Position numbers and translations under genes: made by a program. Positions 4,989 through 11,454 of a DNA stretch of 14,834 nucleotides are shown here, one piece after another. The notes under the pieces are model-generated. The model did no database searches. It had not been told where the DNA came from and saw only the letters and a list, made by a program, of their open reading frames with translations. This DNA comes from JBJTIF01 sp046094825 (GTDB lineage Bacteria > Actinomycetota > UBA4738 > HRBIN12): contig JBJTIF010000097.1 in assembly GCA_046094825.1 (NCBI GenBank), positions 1 through 14,834 on the forward strand, in the 5' to 3' direction. How positions within the stretch are numbered: the first letter of the stretch is position 1; the number at the start of each line of letters is the position of its first letter.

Positions 4989-7316
4989 CTAGAGCTGCCG
5001 CGCGACCTCGCGGACCTCGTAGGCCTCGATGACGTCGCCTTCCTTGAGGTCGTTGAAGTTCTCGACGCCGATCCCGCACTCGTAGCCGGCGGCCACCTCG
5101 CGGACGTCGTCCTTGAACCGCCGGAGGGACTCGAGCTTCGAGTCGTAGATCACGATGCCGTCGCGCACCACACGCGCCCGGGCACCACGCGTGATCGTCC
5201 CGTCGAGGACGTAGCACCCCGCGATGACCCCCTGGCGCGGGACGCGGAACAGCGCGCGGACCTCCGCGCGGCCGAGGTCGCTCTCGCGCTGCTCGGGGGC
5301 GAGCATCCCCCCGAGGGCCGCGCGGATGTCATCGATCGCGTCGTAGATGATCCGGTAGAGCCGGATGTCGACCCCCTCGCGCTCGGCGAGCTCGCGGGCC
5401 TTCGTGTCCGGTCGCGCGTTGAACCCGATGATGATCGCGCCCGAGGCGATCGCGAGCGTGACGTCGCTCTCGGTGATGCCGCCGACGGCGTCGAGGAGCA
5501 CGCGGATCCGCACCTCGTCCTGCGGGATCTTCGCGAACGCGTCGACGAGGGCTCCGAGCGATCCCTGGACGTCGGCCTTCACGATGAGGTTCAGTTCGGG
5601 GACCTCCGCGGCGCGGCGCTCCATGAGCTCGGCCAGCGTCGGCGGGCGGCTCGCGGTCACGAGCTCCGCGGCACGCGTGCGCGCCTCTCGGGTCTGGGCG
5701 ATGTGGCGCGCCTCGCGTTCATCGGCGACCTCGCGGACATCGTCGCCCGCGTTCGGAACGGCGTCCCACCCGAGGATCTGCACCGGGCGACTCGGCCCGG
5801 CGACCTTCACCGCGGCGCCGTTCTCGTCCTGCATCGCGCGGATCCGGGCCCAGGTCGTGCCGCAGACGAGGAGGTCGCCGGGCTCGAGCGTGCCGCGCTG
5901 GACGAGGACGGTCGCGACCGGTCCGCGGCCCTTGTCGAGGTGCGCCTCGATGACCGCGCCGCGCGCCATGCCCTCGGGGTCCGCCGAGAGCTCTTCGAGG
6001 TCGGCGACGAGGAGCACCGTCTCGAGGAGCGAGTCGAGGTTGCGACCCTCCTTCGCGGAGACGTCGACGAACTCGTACGTGCCGCCCCACTCCGACGGGA
6101 CGACACCCTGCTCGACGAGCTGCTGGCGCACCCGCATCGGATCGGCGTCTTCCTTGTCCACCTTGTTCACGGCGACGACGATCGGGACGCCCGCGGCCTT
6201 CGCGTGGCCGAGCGCCTCGACGGTCTGCGGCTTCACCCCGTCGTCGGCGGCGACGACGAGGATCGCGATGTCCGTGACCTTCGCCCCGCGGGCGCGCATC
6301 GCCGTGAACGCCTCGTGGCCCGGGGTGTCGATGAAGGTCACCTCGCGGCCGCCGACGCGCACCTGGTACGCGCCGATGTGCTGCGTGATGCCGCCGAACT
6401 CCCCGGAGACGACGTCGGTCTTGCGGATCGCGTCGAGCAGGAGGGTCTTGCCGTGGTCGACGTGGCCCATGACGGTGACGACCGGCGGACGCGGTCGGAG
6501 CCGCGCGGGATCCGCCGCCTCGTCCTCCTCCGCGGCGGCCGCGAGGGCGGCCTCGTCCTCGACGGAGACGATCTCCGCCTCGTAGCCGAGCTGCGGGAGC
6601 ACGAGCGAGAGCGCTTCGTCGGAGAGCGACTGCGTCGCGGTCACCATCTCGCCGAGCCCGAAGAGGAGCTTCACGACCTCGGCCGCGGAGCGATCGGTGC
6701 GTTCGGCGAGCTGCTGCGCGGTCGTGCCGCGCGCGACGCGGAGGACGGCCATGGAGCGCGGCGGCGCGGCGGGGACCGGACCGGATCCGTTGCCGCGCGG
6801 GGCGGACTCGGGGGCGGGTTCGGGAGCCGGCTCGGGCGCTGCGGGCGCGGCGGCGACCGGTTCGACGGGGGCGGCGGGCGTCGCGACGGCGGGGGCGGCC
6901 TCCGGGGCCGGTGCGGGCGGCGGCGCCTCGCCCGACGGCGTCGCCGCAGGCTTCGTGGAGGCCGGCTTCGCGCCCTTCGTCGTGGGCTTCGCGGTGGGGG
7001 CGGCCTTGGCCGCAGGCTTCGCGGCGGCCTTCGAGGCGGGCTTCGCGGGCGCCTTCGGGGCCGCCTTCGGGGCCGCCTTCGGGGCCGCCTTCGGGGCCAC
7101 GGCACGCCGTGGGCGGTCGCTCGTCGCCGGCTCCGCCGCCTTCGCCTTCAGCTTCGCGCCGGGCGTCGCCTTGCCCCCGGAGGCACGCAGGCGCGAGACG
7201 GCATCGTCGGGGACCGAAGAGGATGCGCTCATCCCGGTCACGCCGATCGCATCGAGCGCGGCCACGAGCGCCTTGCTCGTGAGGCCGAGTTCCTTCGCCA
7301 GTTCGTGGACCCTCAA
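4989..7316 (-). CDS. infB: Translation initiation factor IF-2
   Basis: IF2 is the GTPase that brings fMet-tRNA to the 30S subunit and drives subunit joining. The 775-residue protein starts with the winged N-terminal motif RVHELAKELGLTSKALV. A low-complexity Ala/Pro/Lys linker follows (about 50-185) with KAAP repeats, then a second IF2_N domain (about 189-250). The G domain carries GHVDHGKT (284-291), GGITQHIGAY (308-317), DTPGH (330-334), NKVD (384-387) and SAKEG (420-424), followed by domains II to IV and the fMet-tRNA-binding C-terminus. The start is TTG at 7316: it overlaps the ylxR stop as TTGA, gives the family N-terminus at once, and has GGAGG four bases upstream. A shorter form from Met189 is possible in principle, but no ribosome site is visible there. 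Confidence 0.97.
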   Translation of the reverse strand: MRVHELAKELGLTSKALVAALDAIGVTGMSASSSVPDDAVSRLRASGGKATPGAKLKAKAAEPATSDRPRRAVAPKAAPKAAPKAAPKAPAKPASKAAAKPAAKAAPTAKPTTKGAKPASTKPAATPSGEAPPPAPAPEAAPAVATPAAPVEPVAAAPAAPEPAPEPAPESAPRGNGSGPVPAAPPRSMAVLRVARGTTAQQLAERTDRSAAEVVKLLFGLGEMVTATQSLSDEALSLVLPQLGYEAEIVSVEDEAALAAAAEEDEAADPARLRPRPPVVTVMGHVDHGKTLLLDAIRKTDVVSGEFGGITQHIGAYQVRVGGREVTFIDTPGHEAFTAMRARGAKVTDIAILVVAADDGVKPQTVEALGHAKAAGVPIVVAVNKVDKEDADPMRVRQQLVEQGVVPSEWGGTYEFVDVSAKEGRNLDSLLETVLLVADLEELSADPEGMARGAVIEAHLDKGRGPVATVLVQRGTLEPGDLLVCGTTWARIRAMQDENGAAVKVAGPSRPVQILGWDAVPNAGDDVREVADEREARHIAQTREARTRAAELVTASRPPTLAELMERRAAEVPELNLIVKADVQGSLGALVDAFAKIPQDEVRIRVLLDAVGGITESDVTLAIASGAIIIGFNARPDTKARELAEREGVDIRLYRIIYDAIDDIRAALGGMLAPEQRESDLGRAEVRALFRVPRQGVIAGCYVLDGTITRGARARVVRDGIVIYDSKLESLRRFKDDVREVAAGYECGIGVENFNDLKEGDVIEAYEVREVARQL
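7051..7098. repeat. Four perfect 12-bp repeats inside infB
   Basis: The unit GCCTTCGGGGCC (plus strand) occurs four times head to tail at 7051-7062, 7063-7074, 7075-7086 and 7087-7098. It encodes the KAAP repeats at about residues 76-90 of IF2, in the disordered linker between the two N-terminal domains. As the unit is a multiple of three, slippage would lengthen or shorten the linker without a frameshift. Copy number may therefore vary between strains. Confidence 0.9.
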
Positions 7317-7609
7317 CGTGCCTCCGTCCCTGCTCCGGACCGCTCGCGGGCGAGGTGCTCGCGGATGACGGCCCCTAGCCTAGCGGCTCCCTCGGGAGCC
7401 ACACCCGTGCGGAGCGCCCGCGCGAACGCGCGACGCTCGATCGCCGCCGCGAGGCACGCCTCCGACGGGTGGACGTACGCGCCCCGGCCCTCCCCCGTCG
7501 CGTCGACCGCCAACCCATCCGCCCGCGCGACGACCCGCAGGAGGGCGCCCTTCGGCGCCCGCTCACGGCACCCGACGCACGTGCGCTCGGGAGCGCGGGT
7601 CGCGTTCAG
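7313..7609 (-). CDS. ylxR: YlxR/RnpM family RNA-binding protein (DUF448), CTG start
   Basis: YlxR is a small RNA-binding protein encoded between nusA and infB. In recent work the Bacillus protein was renamed RnpM as a modulator of RNase P. This 98-residue version shows APERTCVGCRERAPKG near its N-terminus (CVGC at 11-14), LLRVV, the GRGAYVHP turn (42-48) and Cys52 in EACLAAAI, all family hallmarks. No ATG, GTG or TTG lies in frame between the end of nusA and the CVGC motif; the first in-frame TTG comes after the motif and would remove it. The CTG at 7609 overlaps the nusA stop as CTGA and gives the usual N-terminal length. The start call therefore rests on operon geometry. No strong Shine-Dalgarno sequence is seen, so translation would depend on coupling to nusA. 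Confidence 0.9.
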   Translation of the reverse strand: MNATRAPERTCVGCRERAPKGALLRVVARADGLAVDATGEGRGAYVHPSEACLAAAIERRAFARALRTGVAPEGAARLGAVIREHLARERSGAGTEAR

Positions 7610-8847
7610 TCCGTCGCTGCCCCGTCGCCACCGACGCCGTCGGCCGTCGCGGCGTCCGCGGCGGGGCTCGGCACGGCCTCGGGCGCGTCGGTCCCCGCCG
7701 GCGCTGCGGTCGCCGCCGGCGCCTCGACCGTGTCCGCGACGGGCGCCGCCGCAGGTCGGGGCGCGCGCTGTTCGTCCGCGTACTGCGTCTCGCTCTTGAT
7801 GTCGATGCGCCAGCCCGTCAGGCGTGCCGCGAGCCGGGCGTTCTGGCCCTCGCGACCGATCGCGAGCGACAGCTGGTAATCGGGCACGATGACGAGGGCG
7901 GTCTGCGACGTCGCGTCGATCCGCGCCTCCTTCACCTTCGCGGGCTGGAGGGCGTTCGCGACGAGGATCGCCGGGTCGTCGTTCCACGGGATGACGTCGA
8001 TCTTCTCGCCCCGGAGCTCGTTCACGACCATGCGCACGCGCGAACCCTTCGGGCCGACACACGCGCCGACGGGATCGACGGCGGGCTCACGTGAGGACAC
8101 CGCGATCTTCGACCTGTGCCCGGGCTCGCGCGCGACCGCGCGGATCTCGACGATGCCCTCCTCGATCTCCGGAACCTCGAGCTCGAAGAGCCGCTTCAGG
8201 AGTCCCGGGTGCGAACGCGACACGACGATCTGCGGACCCTTCGTCCCCTTGCGCACCTCGGTGATGAACGCCTTCAACCGCTCGCCGTGGCGGTACGGCT
8301 CGCTCGGGACCTGCTCGGCCTGCGGGAGCAGCGCCTCGACCTTGCCGAGGTCCAGGAGCGTGTAGCGGCGCTCCTGCTGCTGGACGATGCCCGTGACGAC
8401 GTCACCCTCGCGACCGGCGAACTCCTCGTACGTCATGTCCCGCTCGGCGTCGCGGAGCTTCTGGAAGATGACCTGCTTCGCGGTCTGCGCGCCGATCCGA
8501 CCCTTGAACTCGTCGGTGACGCGGACCTCCTCCTCGGAGAGCACCCGCGTCTCGATCACCGTGTGCTCCTCGGGCTCCTCGCCGTCGGCGGCCGGCTCGA
8601 CCTCGATGCGCGGCGCGGGGACCTCGACGAGCTCGAGCTGCTGGAGCCAGACACGGAGCGCCCCGGAGGTCGGGTCGATCTGCGCGCGCACGCCGACGGT
8701 CTCCTCGTCGGCGTCGGGGTGCTGCTGCTTCCACCACGTCTTGTAGGCGGAGGCCATCGCCTCCTCGAGGCCGGCGAGGATCGTGCTGAAGGCGATGCCC
8801 TTCTCGCGCTCGAGTTCGCGGAGCGCCGCGATCATGTCGGCGTTCAT
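7606..8847 (-). CDS. nusA: Transcription termination/antitermination protein NusA
   Basis: NusA binds RNA polymerase and nascent RNA to modulate pausing, termination and antitermination. The 413-residue protein has the N-terminal polymerase-binding domain (about 1-135, with an acidic insertion near 82-100), an S1 domain (about 147-212), KH1 with VGPKGSRV (264-271) and KH2 with AIGREGQNARLA (329-340). Beyond about residue 355 there is only a low-complexity Ala/Pro/Asp tail, so the C-terminal acidic repeats of enterobacterial NusA are absent. The ATG at 8847 overlaps the rimP stop as ATGA, with GGGGGAG upstream as a Shine-Dalgarno. An upstream in-frame start at 8868 would add seven residues but fits less well. 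NusA could act on the leader hairpin ahead of rimP; that is inference. Confidence 0.96.
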   Translation of the reverse strand: MNADMIAALRELEREKGIAFSTILAGLEEAMASAYKTWWKQQHPDADEETVGVRAQIDPTSGALRVWLQQLELVEVPAPRIEVEPAADGEEPEEHTVIETRVLSEEEVRVTDEFKGRIGAQTAKQVIFQKLRDAERDMTYEEFAGREGDVVTGIVQQQERRYTLLDLGKVEALLPQAEQVPSEPYRHGERLKAFITEVRKGTKGPQIVVSRSHPGLLKRLFELEVPEIEEGIVEIRAVAREPGHRSKIAVSSREPAVDPVGACVGPKGSRVRMVVNELRGEKIDVIPWNDDPAILVANALQPAKVKEARIDATSQTALVIVPDYQLSLAIGREGQNARLAARLTGWRIDIKSETQYADEQRAPRPAAAPVADTVEAPAATAAPAGTDAPEAVPSPAADAATADGVGGDGAATD

Positions 8848-9305
8848 CGACGCTCCCCCGGTCCCCACGCGAAGACGGTCCGACCCGACGCGATCGCCGC
8901 GTACGGGATCGCGCGGTCGCCGGCGGGCGTCGCGAGCGTGACCGACTCGTCGTCGGCGGCGAGGATCGGGCCCTCGTGGACCTGGGCGCCGTCGATCGGC
9001 TCGACCGTCTTCACCTTCGCGACCCGGCCGACGCAGGCCCGGTAGTGGCGCGGCTCACGCAGGGCGCGCTCGAGCCCGGGCGAGGTCACCTCGAGCGCGT
9101 ACGGCGCCTTCGGGGAGAAGCCCTCGAGGTCGAGCCGACGCGAGACCCGCTCGGAGGTCGCCGAGAGGGTGTCGACATCCACGCCGCCTTCGCGATCCAC
9201 CGCGACCCGCAGGATCATCCGACCTCCCTCCTTCCGGTACGAGAGCTCCCACAGCTCCAGCCCCGCCGCCTCGACGACCGGCCGGACCAGCGCCTCCACG
9301 TCCAT
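8844..9305 (-). CDS. rimP: Ribosome maturation factor RimP
   Basis: RimP assists assembly of the 30S subunit, acting early on S12/S19-region maturation. The 153-residue protein has the family pattern: VEAAGLELWELSYRKEGG, then LRVAVDREGGVDVDTL, then YALEVTSPGLERALRE. A C-terminal SH3-like beta domain spans about 88-150. The ATG at 9305 has a G-rich Shine-Dalgarno (six G then AAGC) directly upstream. It is the first gene of the ten-gene operon, preceded by a promoter-like TATACT and a leader hairpin, and its stop overlaps the nusA start as ATGA. Confidence 0.95.
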   Translation of the reverse strand: MDVEALVRPVVEAAGLELWELSYRKEGGRMILRVAVDREGGVDVDTLSATSERVSRRLDLEGFSPKAPYALEVTSPGLERALREPRHYRACVGRVAKVKTVEPIDGAQVHEGPILAADDESVTLATPAGDRAIPYAAIASGRTVFAWGPGERR

Positions 9306-9311
9306 GCTTCC

Positions 9312-9354
9312 CCCCGGAACAAAGAACGTGGGCGCGAGCCCACGTCCCCGGAAC
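9312..9354 (-). promoter_or_regulatory. rimP leader: attenuator-like hairpin between direct repeats
   Basis: The transcript upstream of rimP can form a perfect 8-bp stem, ACGTGGGC (9338-9345) with GCCCACGT (9326-9333), closed by a 4-base loop. It is followed by UCUUUGUU, so it looks like an intrinsic terminator inside the 5' leader, ending about 20 bases before the start codon. The nine-base sequence GTTCCGGGG occurs just before the stem (9346-9354) and again after the U-rich stretch (9312-9320), the second copy running into the ribosome-binding site. Attenuation of the operon, perhaps through NusA feedback as known in other bacteria, is a reasonable inference. Confidence 0.6.
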
Positions 9355-9375
9355 CATCGGCGTTGCTTTGGAAGG

Positions 9376-9381
9376 AGTATA
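9376..9381 (-). promoter_or_regulatory. -10 element of the rimP operon promoter
   Basis: The minus strand reads TATACT, close to the sigma-70 consensus and one of the few AT-rich spots in the window. Transcription would start near 9369, giving a leader of about 64 bases that contains the whole hairpin. The region 16-18 bases upstream (around 9398-9404) is GC-rich with no convincing -35 box. Confidence 0.55.
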
Positions 9382-9437
9382 CCGCCCGTGCCGACGCCCG
9401 ACCCCGCGGGGAGCGCGCCCGGCGCCGTGCGTGCGAC

Positions 9438-9465
9438 GCGTCGGGCGCGCTAGCGCGCCCGACGC
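9438..9465 (-). terminator. 28-bp perfect palindrome over the stop codon of the 91-residue ORF
   Basis: GCGTCGGGCGCG and its exact complement CGCGCCCGACGC flank the centre CTAG, which contains the TAG stop of the upstream gene (9450-9452). In RNA this is a 12-bp GC hairpin with a 4-base loop. No U tract follows, so it would be a U-less terminator or an mRNA 3'-end stabiliser. It separates the proS unit from the rimP promoter about 60 bases downstream. A dimeric protein-binding site is an alternative. Confidence 0.6.
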
Positions 9466-9725
9466 TGGCCGTCGGGGGTCGACCAGTGGTCGCGGGCGTT
9501 CATCCGGCGACCGAGGCGGGGGTCGTCCCAGCCCTCGGTGAGGCGGAGACCGAGCGCCGCGCAGATCGCGGCGGCGTCCTCTGGGGTCGCGACCACCTCG
9601 CGCACCCACGTGCCGTCGGGGGCGATGAGCACGAGGTCCCACGTCCCGCGACCGACCCGCTGCAGGACCCCCTCCGTGCCCGGACGGACCTTCGCGAAGT
9701 CGTGGAGCGCGGAGGGCGCCCGCAT
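9450..9725 (-). CDS. Small protein of unknown function after proS
   Basis: I do not recognise this 91-residue protein. It begins MRAPSALHDFAKVRPGTEG, continues with VLQRVGRGTWDLVLIAPDGT, has a helical stretch DAAAICAALGLRL, and ends in a Trp/Arg-rich tail with GWDDPRLGRRMNARDHW. There is no signal peptide, TM segment, Cys pair or known catalytic motif. A small cytoplasmic alpha/beta fold is likely. Codon use matches the neighbours and the reading is clean, so it is probably a real gene. It starts with ATG 9725 (TGATG with the proS stop) or with GTG 9728 (GTGA overlap), one residue earlier. Tight coupling to proS suggests a tRNA- or translation-linked role, but nothing in the sequence shows it. 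Confidence 0.82.
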   Translation of the reverse strand: MRAPSALHDFAKVRPGTEGVLQRVGRGTWDLVLIAPDGTWVREVVATPEDAAAICAALGLRLTEGWDDPRLGRRMNARDHWSTPDGQRRAR

Positions 9726-11398
9726 CACGGGGCACCCTCGAGGAGGTCGCGCGCGGCGGCGCTCGCCTCGATGAGCGGCGCGGTGCTCCGCTCGCCGGTC
9801 GCGCGGAGCTTCAGGTCGACGGTGCCGGCGGCGACGCCACGCTTGCCGACGACGACGTGCACGGGGTAGCCGATGAGGTCCGCGTCGGCGAACTTCACGC
9901 CCGCCGCCGCGAGCTCGTCGTGGATCCGCTCGGCCTCTCGGACGACGGCCTCGTCGTCGCGGTTCGCGATGACGACGCAGACGGCGAACGGTGCGAGCGC
10001 CTTCGGCAGGCGCATCCCCTGCTCGTCGTGGTGCTGCTCGACCGCGGCGGCGACGATCCGCGAGATCCCGATCCCGTAGCAGCCCATCCGGTACGCGACC
10101 TGCGTCCCGTCCTCCTCGACGAACGTCGCGCCGAGGGGGTCGGAGTACTTCGTGCCGAGCTGGTAGATGTGGCCGACGACGATCGAGCGTTCGATCCGGA
10201 GCGCCTCGCCGCAGGTGGGACACGGGTCGCCCTCGCGGATCCCGATGAGGTCGAGGTCCTCGTCGATGCGGAAGTCGCGGTCGGCGTTCGCGCCGGTCAC
10301 GTGCCGCTCGGCGGCGTGCGCGCCCGTGATCCAGTCGCGCCCCGCACGGATCGACGGGTCCGCGAGGATCGTCACCTCCGGGCCGAAACCCTGTGGACCC
10401 ACGTAGCCCTTCGGCCAGCCGCGCGCCACGAAGTCCGCGTCCTCGAACCGGCGGACCGGCTCGGGGAAGAACCGCCGCTCGACCTTCGCCTCGTTCACCT
10501 CGCGGTCGCCGGGGACGAGCGCAGCCACGACGCGATCGCCACCGACGAGGAACAGGAGGTTCTTGAGCGTCTGCTCCGGGCGACACCCGAGCACGCGGCA
10601 CACGTCGTCGATCGTCGCGGCGTCGGGCGTCGGCACCTCGACGAGCGGCGCGAGGTCGTCCTTCGCGACGGGGGCGGGTCGGCGCGGCGTCGCGGCCTCG
10701 GTGTCGGCGAGGTAGTCGCCGCTCGGGCATGCGACGTAGAGGTCCTCCCCGACACTCGCGACCGCCATGAACTCGTGGTTCACGCCACCGCCGATCGTCC
10801 CCGGGTCGGCGTCGACGACGACGTAGCGCAGGCCGCAGCGGTCGAAGATCCGCCGGTAGGCGTCGAGCATCACGTCGTAGGAACGGACCATCCCGTCCTC
10901 GTCGCGGTCGAACGAGTACGCGTCCTTCATGAGGAACTCCCGACCGCGGAGCAGCCCGAAGCGTGGACGGAACTCGTCCCGGTACTTCCACTCGATCTGG
11001 TAGAGGTTCACCGGCAGATCGCGGTACGAGGGCAGCTCCGCGGCGACGAGCGGCGTGACCGCCTCCTCATGCGTCGGACCGAGGAGGAGCTCGCGCCCGT
11101 GCCGATCGACGGGCTTGAAGAGCAGGTCGCCGTACGCGTCCCACCGACCGGTCGCCTTCCACGGCTCCGACGGAAGGATGATCGGCAGTCGGAGCTCCTG
11201 GGCGCCGCTCGCGTCCATCTCCTCGCGGACGATCGCCTCGATCGCGCGGAGGGTGCGCAGTCCCATCGGGAGGGTCGTGTAGACGCCCGCGGCGACCTGC
11301 CGGATGAACCCCGCGCGCAGGAGGAGCCGGTGGGAGGCGGCCTCCGCCTCGGACGGATCTTCCCGGAGGGTGGGCGCGAACATGCTCGAGAGCCTCAT
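9725..11398 (-). CDS. proS: Prolyl-tRNA synthetase, bacterial type with INS editing domain
   Basis: ProRS charges tRNA-Pro. The 557-residue protein is the long bacterial form. The class II core has motif 1 around 47-76, motif 2 around 138-163 (YRDEFRPRFGLLRGREFLMK) and motif 3 around 439-449 (GCYGIGISRIV). The INS domain that hydrolyses Ala-tRNA-Pro is inserted at about 225-385 and keeps the YbaK-like pattern QTLKNLLFLV. A Cys-x-x-Cys pair at 393/396 (PCPTC) follows the INS region. The anticodon-binding domain fills about 470-557. The ATG at 11398 gives the conserved MRLSSMFAPT start. The gene begins 56 bases from divergent pabA, and a TATCAT lies nine bases before the ATG, so the mRNA leader would be only two or three bases. 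Confidence 0.97.
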   Translation of the reverse strand: MRLSSMFAPTLREDPSEAEAASHRLLLRAGFIRQVAAGVYTTLPMGLRTLRAIEAIVREEMDASGAQELRLPIILPSEPWKATGRWDAYGDLLFKPVDRHGRELLLGPTHEEAVTPLVAAELPSYRDLPVNLYQIEWKYRDEFRPRFGLLRGREFLMKDAYSFDRDEDGMVRSYDVMLDAYRRIFDRCGLRYVVVDADPGTIGGGVNHEFMAVASVGEDLYVACPSGDYLADTEAATPRRPAPVAKDDLAPLVEVPTPDAATIDDVCRVLGCRPEQTLKNLLFLVGGDRVVAALVPGDREVNEAKVERRFFPEPVRRFEDADFVARGWPKGYVGPQGFGPEVTILADPSIRAGRDWITGAHAAERHVTGANADRDFRIDEDLDLIGIREGDPCPTCGEALRIERSIVVGHIYQLGTKYSDPLGATFVEEDGTQVAYRMGCYGIGISRIVAAAVEQHHDEQGMRLPKALAPFAVCVVIANRDDEAVVREAERIHDELAAAGVKFADADLIGYPVHVVVGKRGVAAGTVDLKLRATGERSTAPLIEASAAARDLLEGAP

Positions 11399-11407
11399 GG
11401 TGCGCCG

Positions 11408-11413
11408 ATGATA
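11408..11413 (-). promoter_or_regulatory. -10 element of proS, near-leaderless
   Basis: The minus strand reads TATCAT, then nine bases, then the proS ATG. With the usual 6-7 base distance from -10 to the start point, transcription would begin two or three bases before the ATG. No Shine-Dalgarno sequence exists in those nine bases, which fits leaderless initiation. Confidence 0.5.
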
Positions 11414-11416
11414 GCG

Positions 11417-11429
11417 GCGGGGACCCCGC
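11417..11429. promoter_or_regulatory. Palindrome between divergent proS and pabA
   Basis: GCGGGG and CCCCGC flank a single central A at 11423. The site is between the two proposed -10 elements and overlaps the -35 region expected for pabA. It could be an operator controlling both genes, but palindromes of this size are frequent in such GC-rich DNA. Confidence 0.25.
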
Positions 11430-11442
11430 GGACCCGCTCGGG

Positions 11443-11448
11443 TAGCCT
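11443..11448 (+). promoter_or_regulatory. -10 element of pabA, leaderless geometry
   Basis: TAGCCT fits the TANNNT pattern and stands exactly six bases before the GTG start at 11455, so transcription would begin on the start codon. The same TAGCCT, six-base spacer and GTG recur before ispG. No Shine-Dalgarno sequence is present upstream of the GTG, and no clear -35 box is seen. Confidence 0.55.
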
Positions 11449-11454
11449 CGCGAC

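Noticed and set aside
5703..7799. Plus-strand open frame of 698 codons opposite infB and ylxR
   Set aside because: It is the antisense of IF2. The repetitive Gly/Arg/Leu stretch is the complement of the KAAP linker, not a real glycine-rich protein.
9306..9449. tRNA gene upstream of rimP, as in the E. coli metY-rimP arrangement
   Set aside because: No cloverleaf or TTCRANY T-loop pattern could be found in the 144-base gap; it holds only the promoter, leader hairpin and the end of the palindrome.
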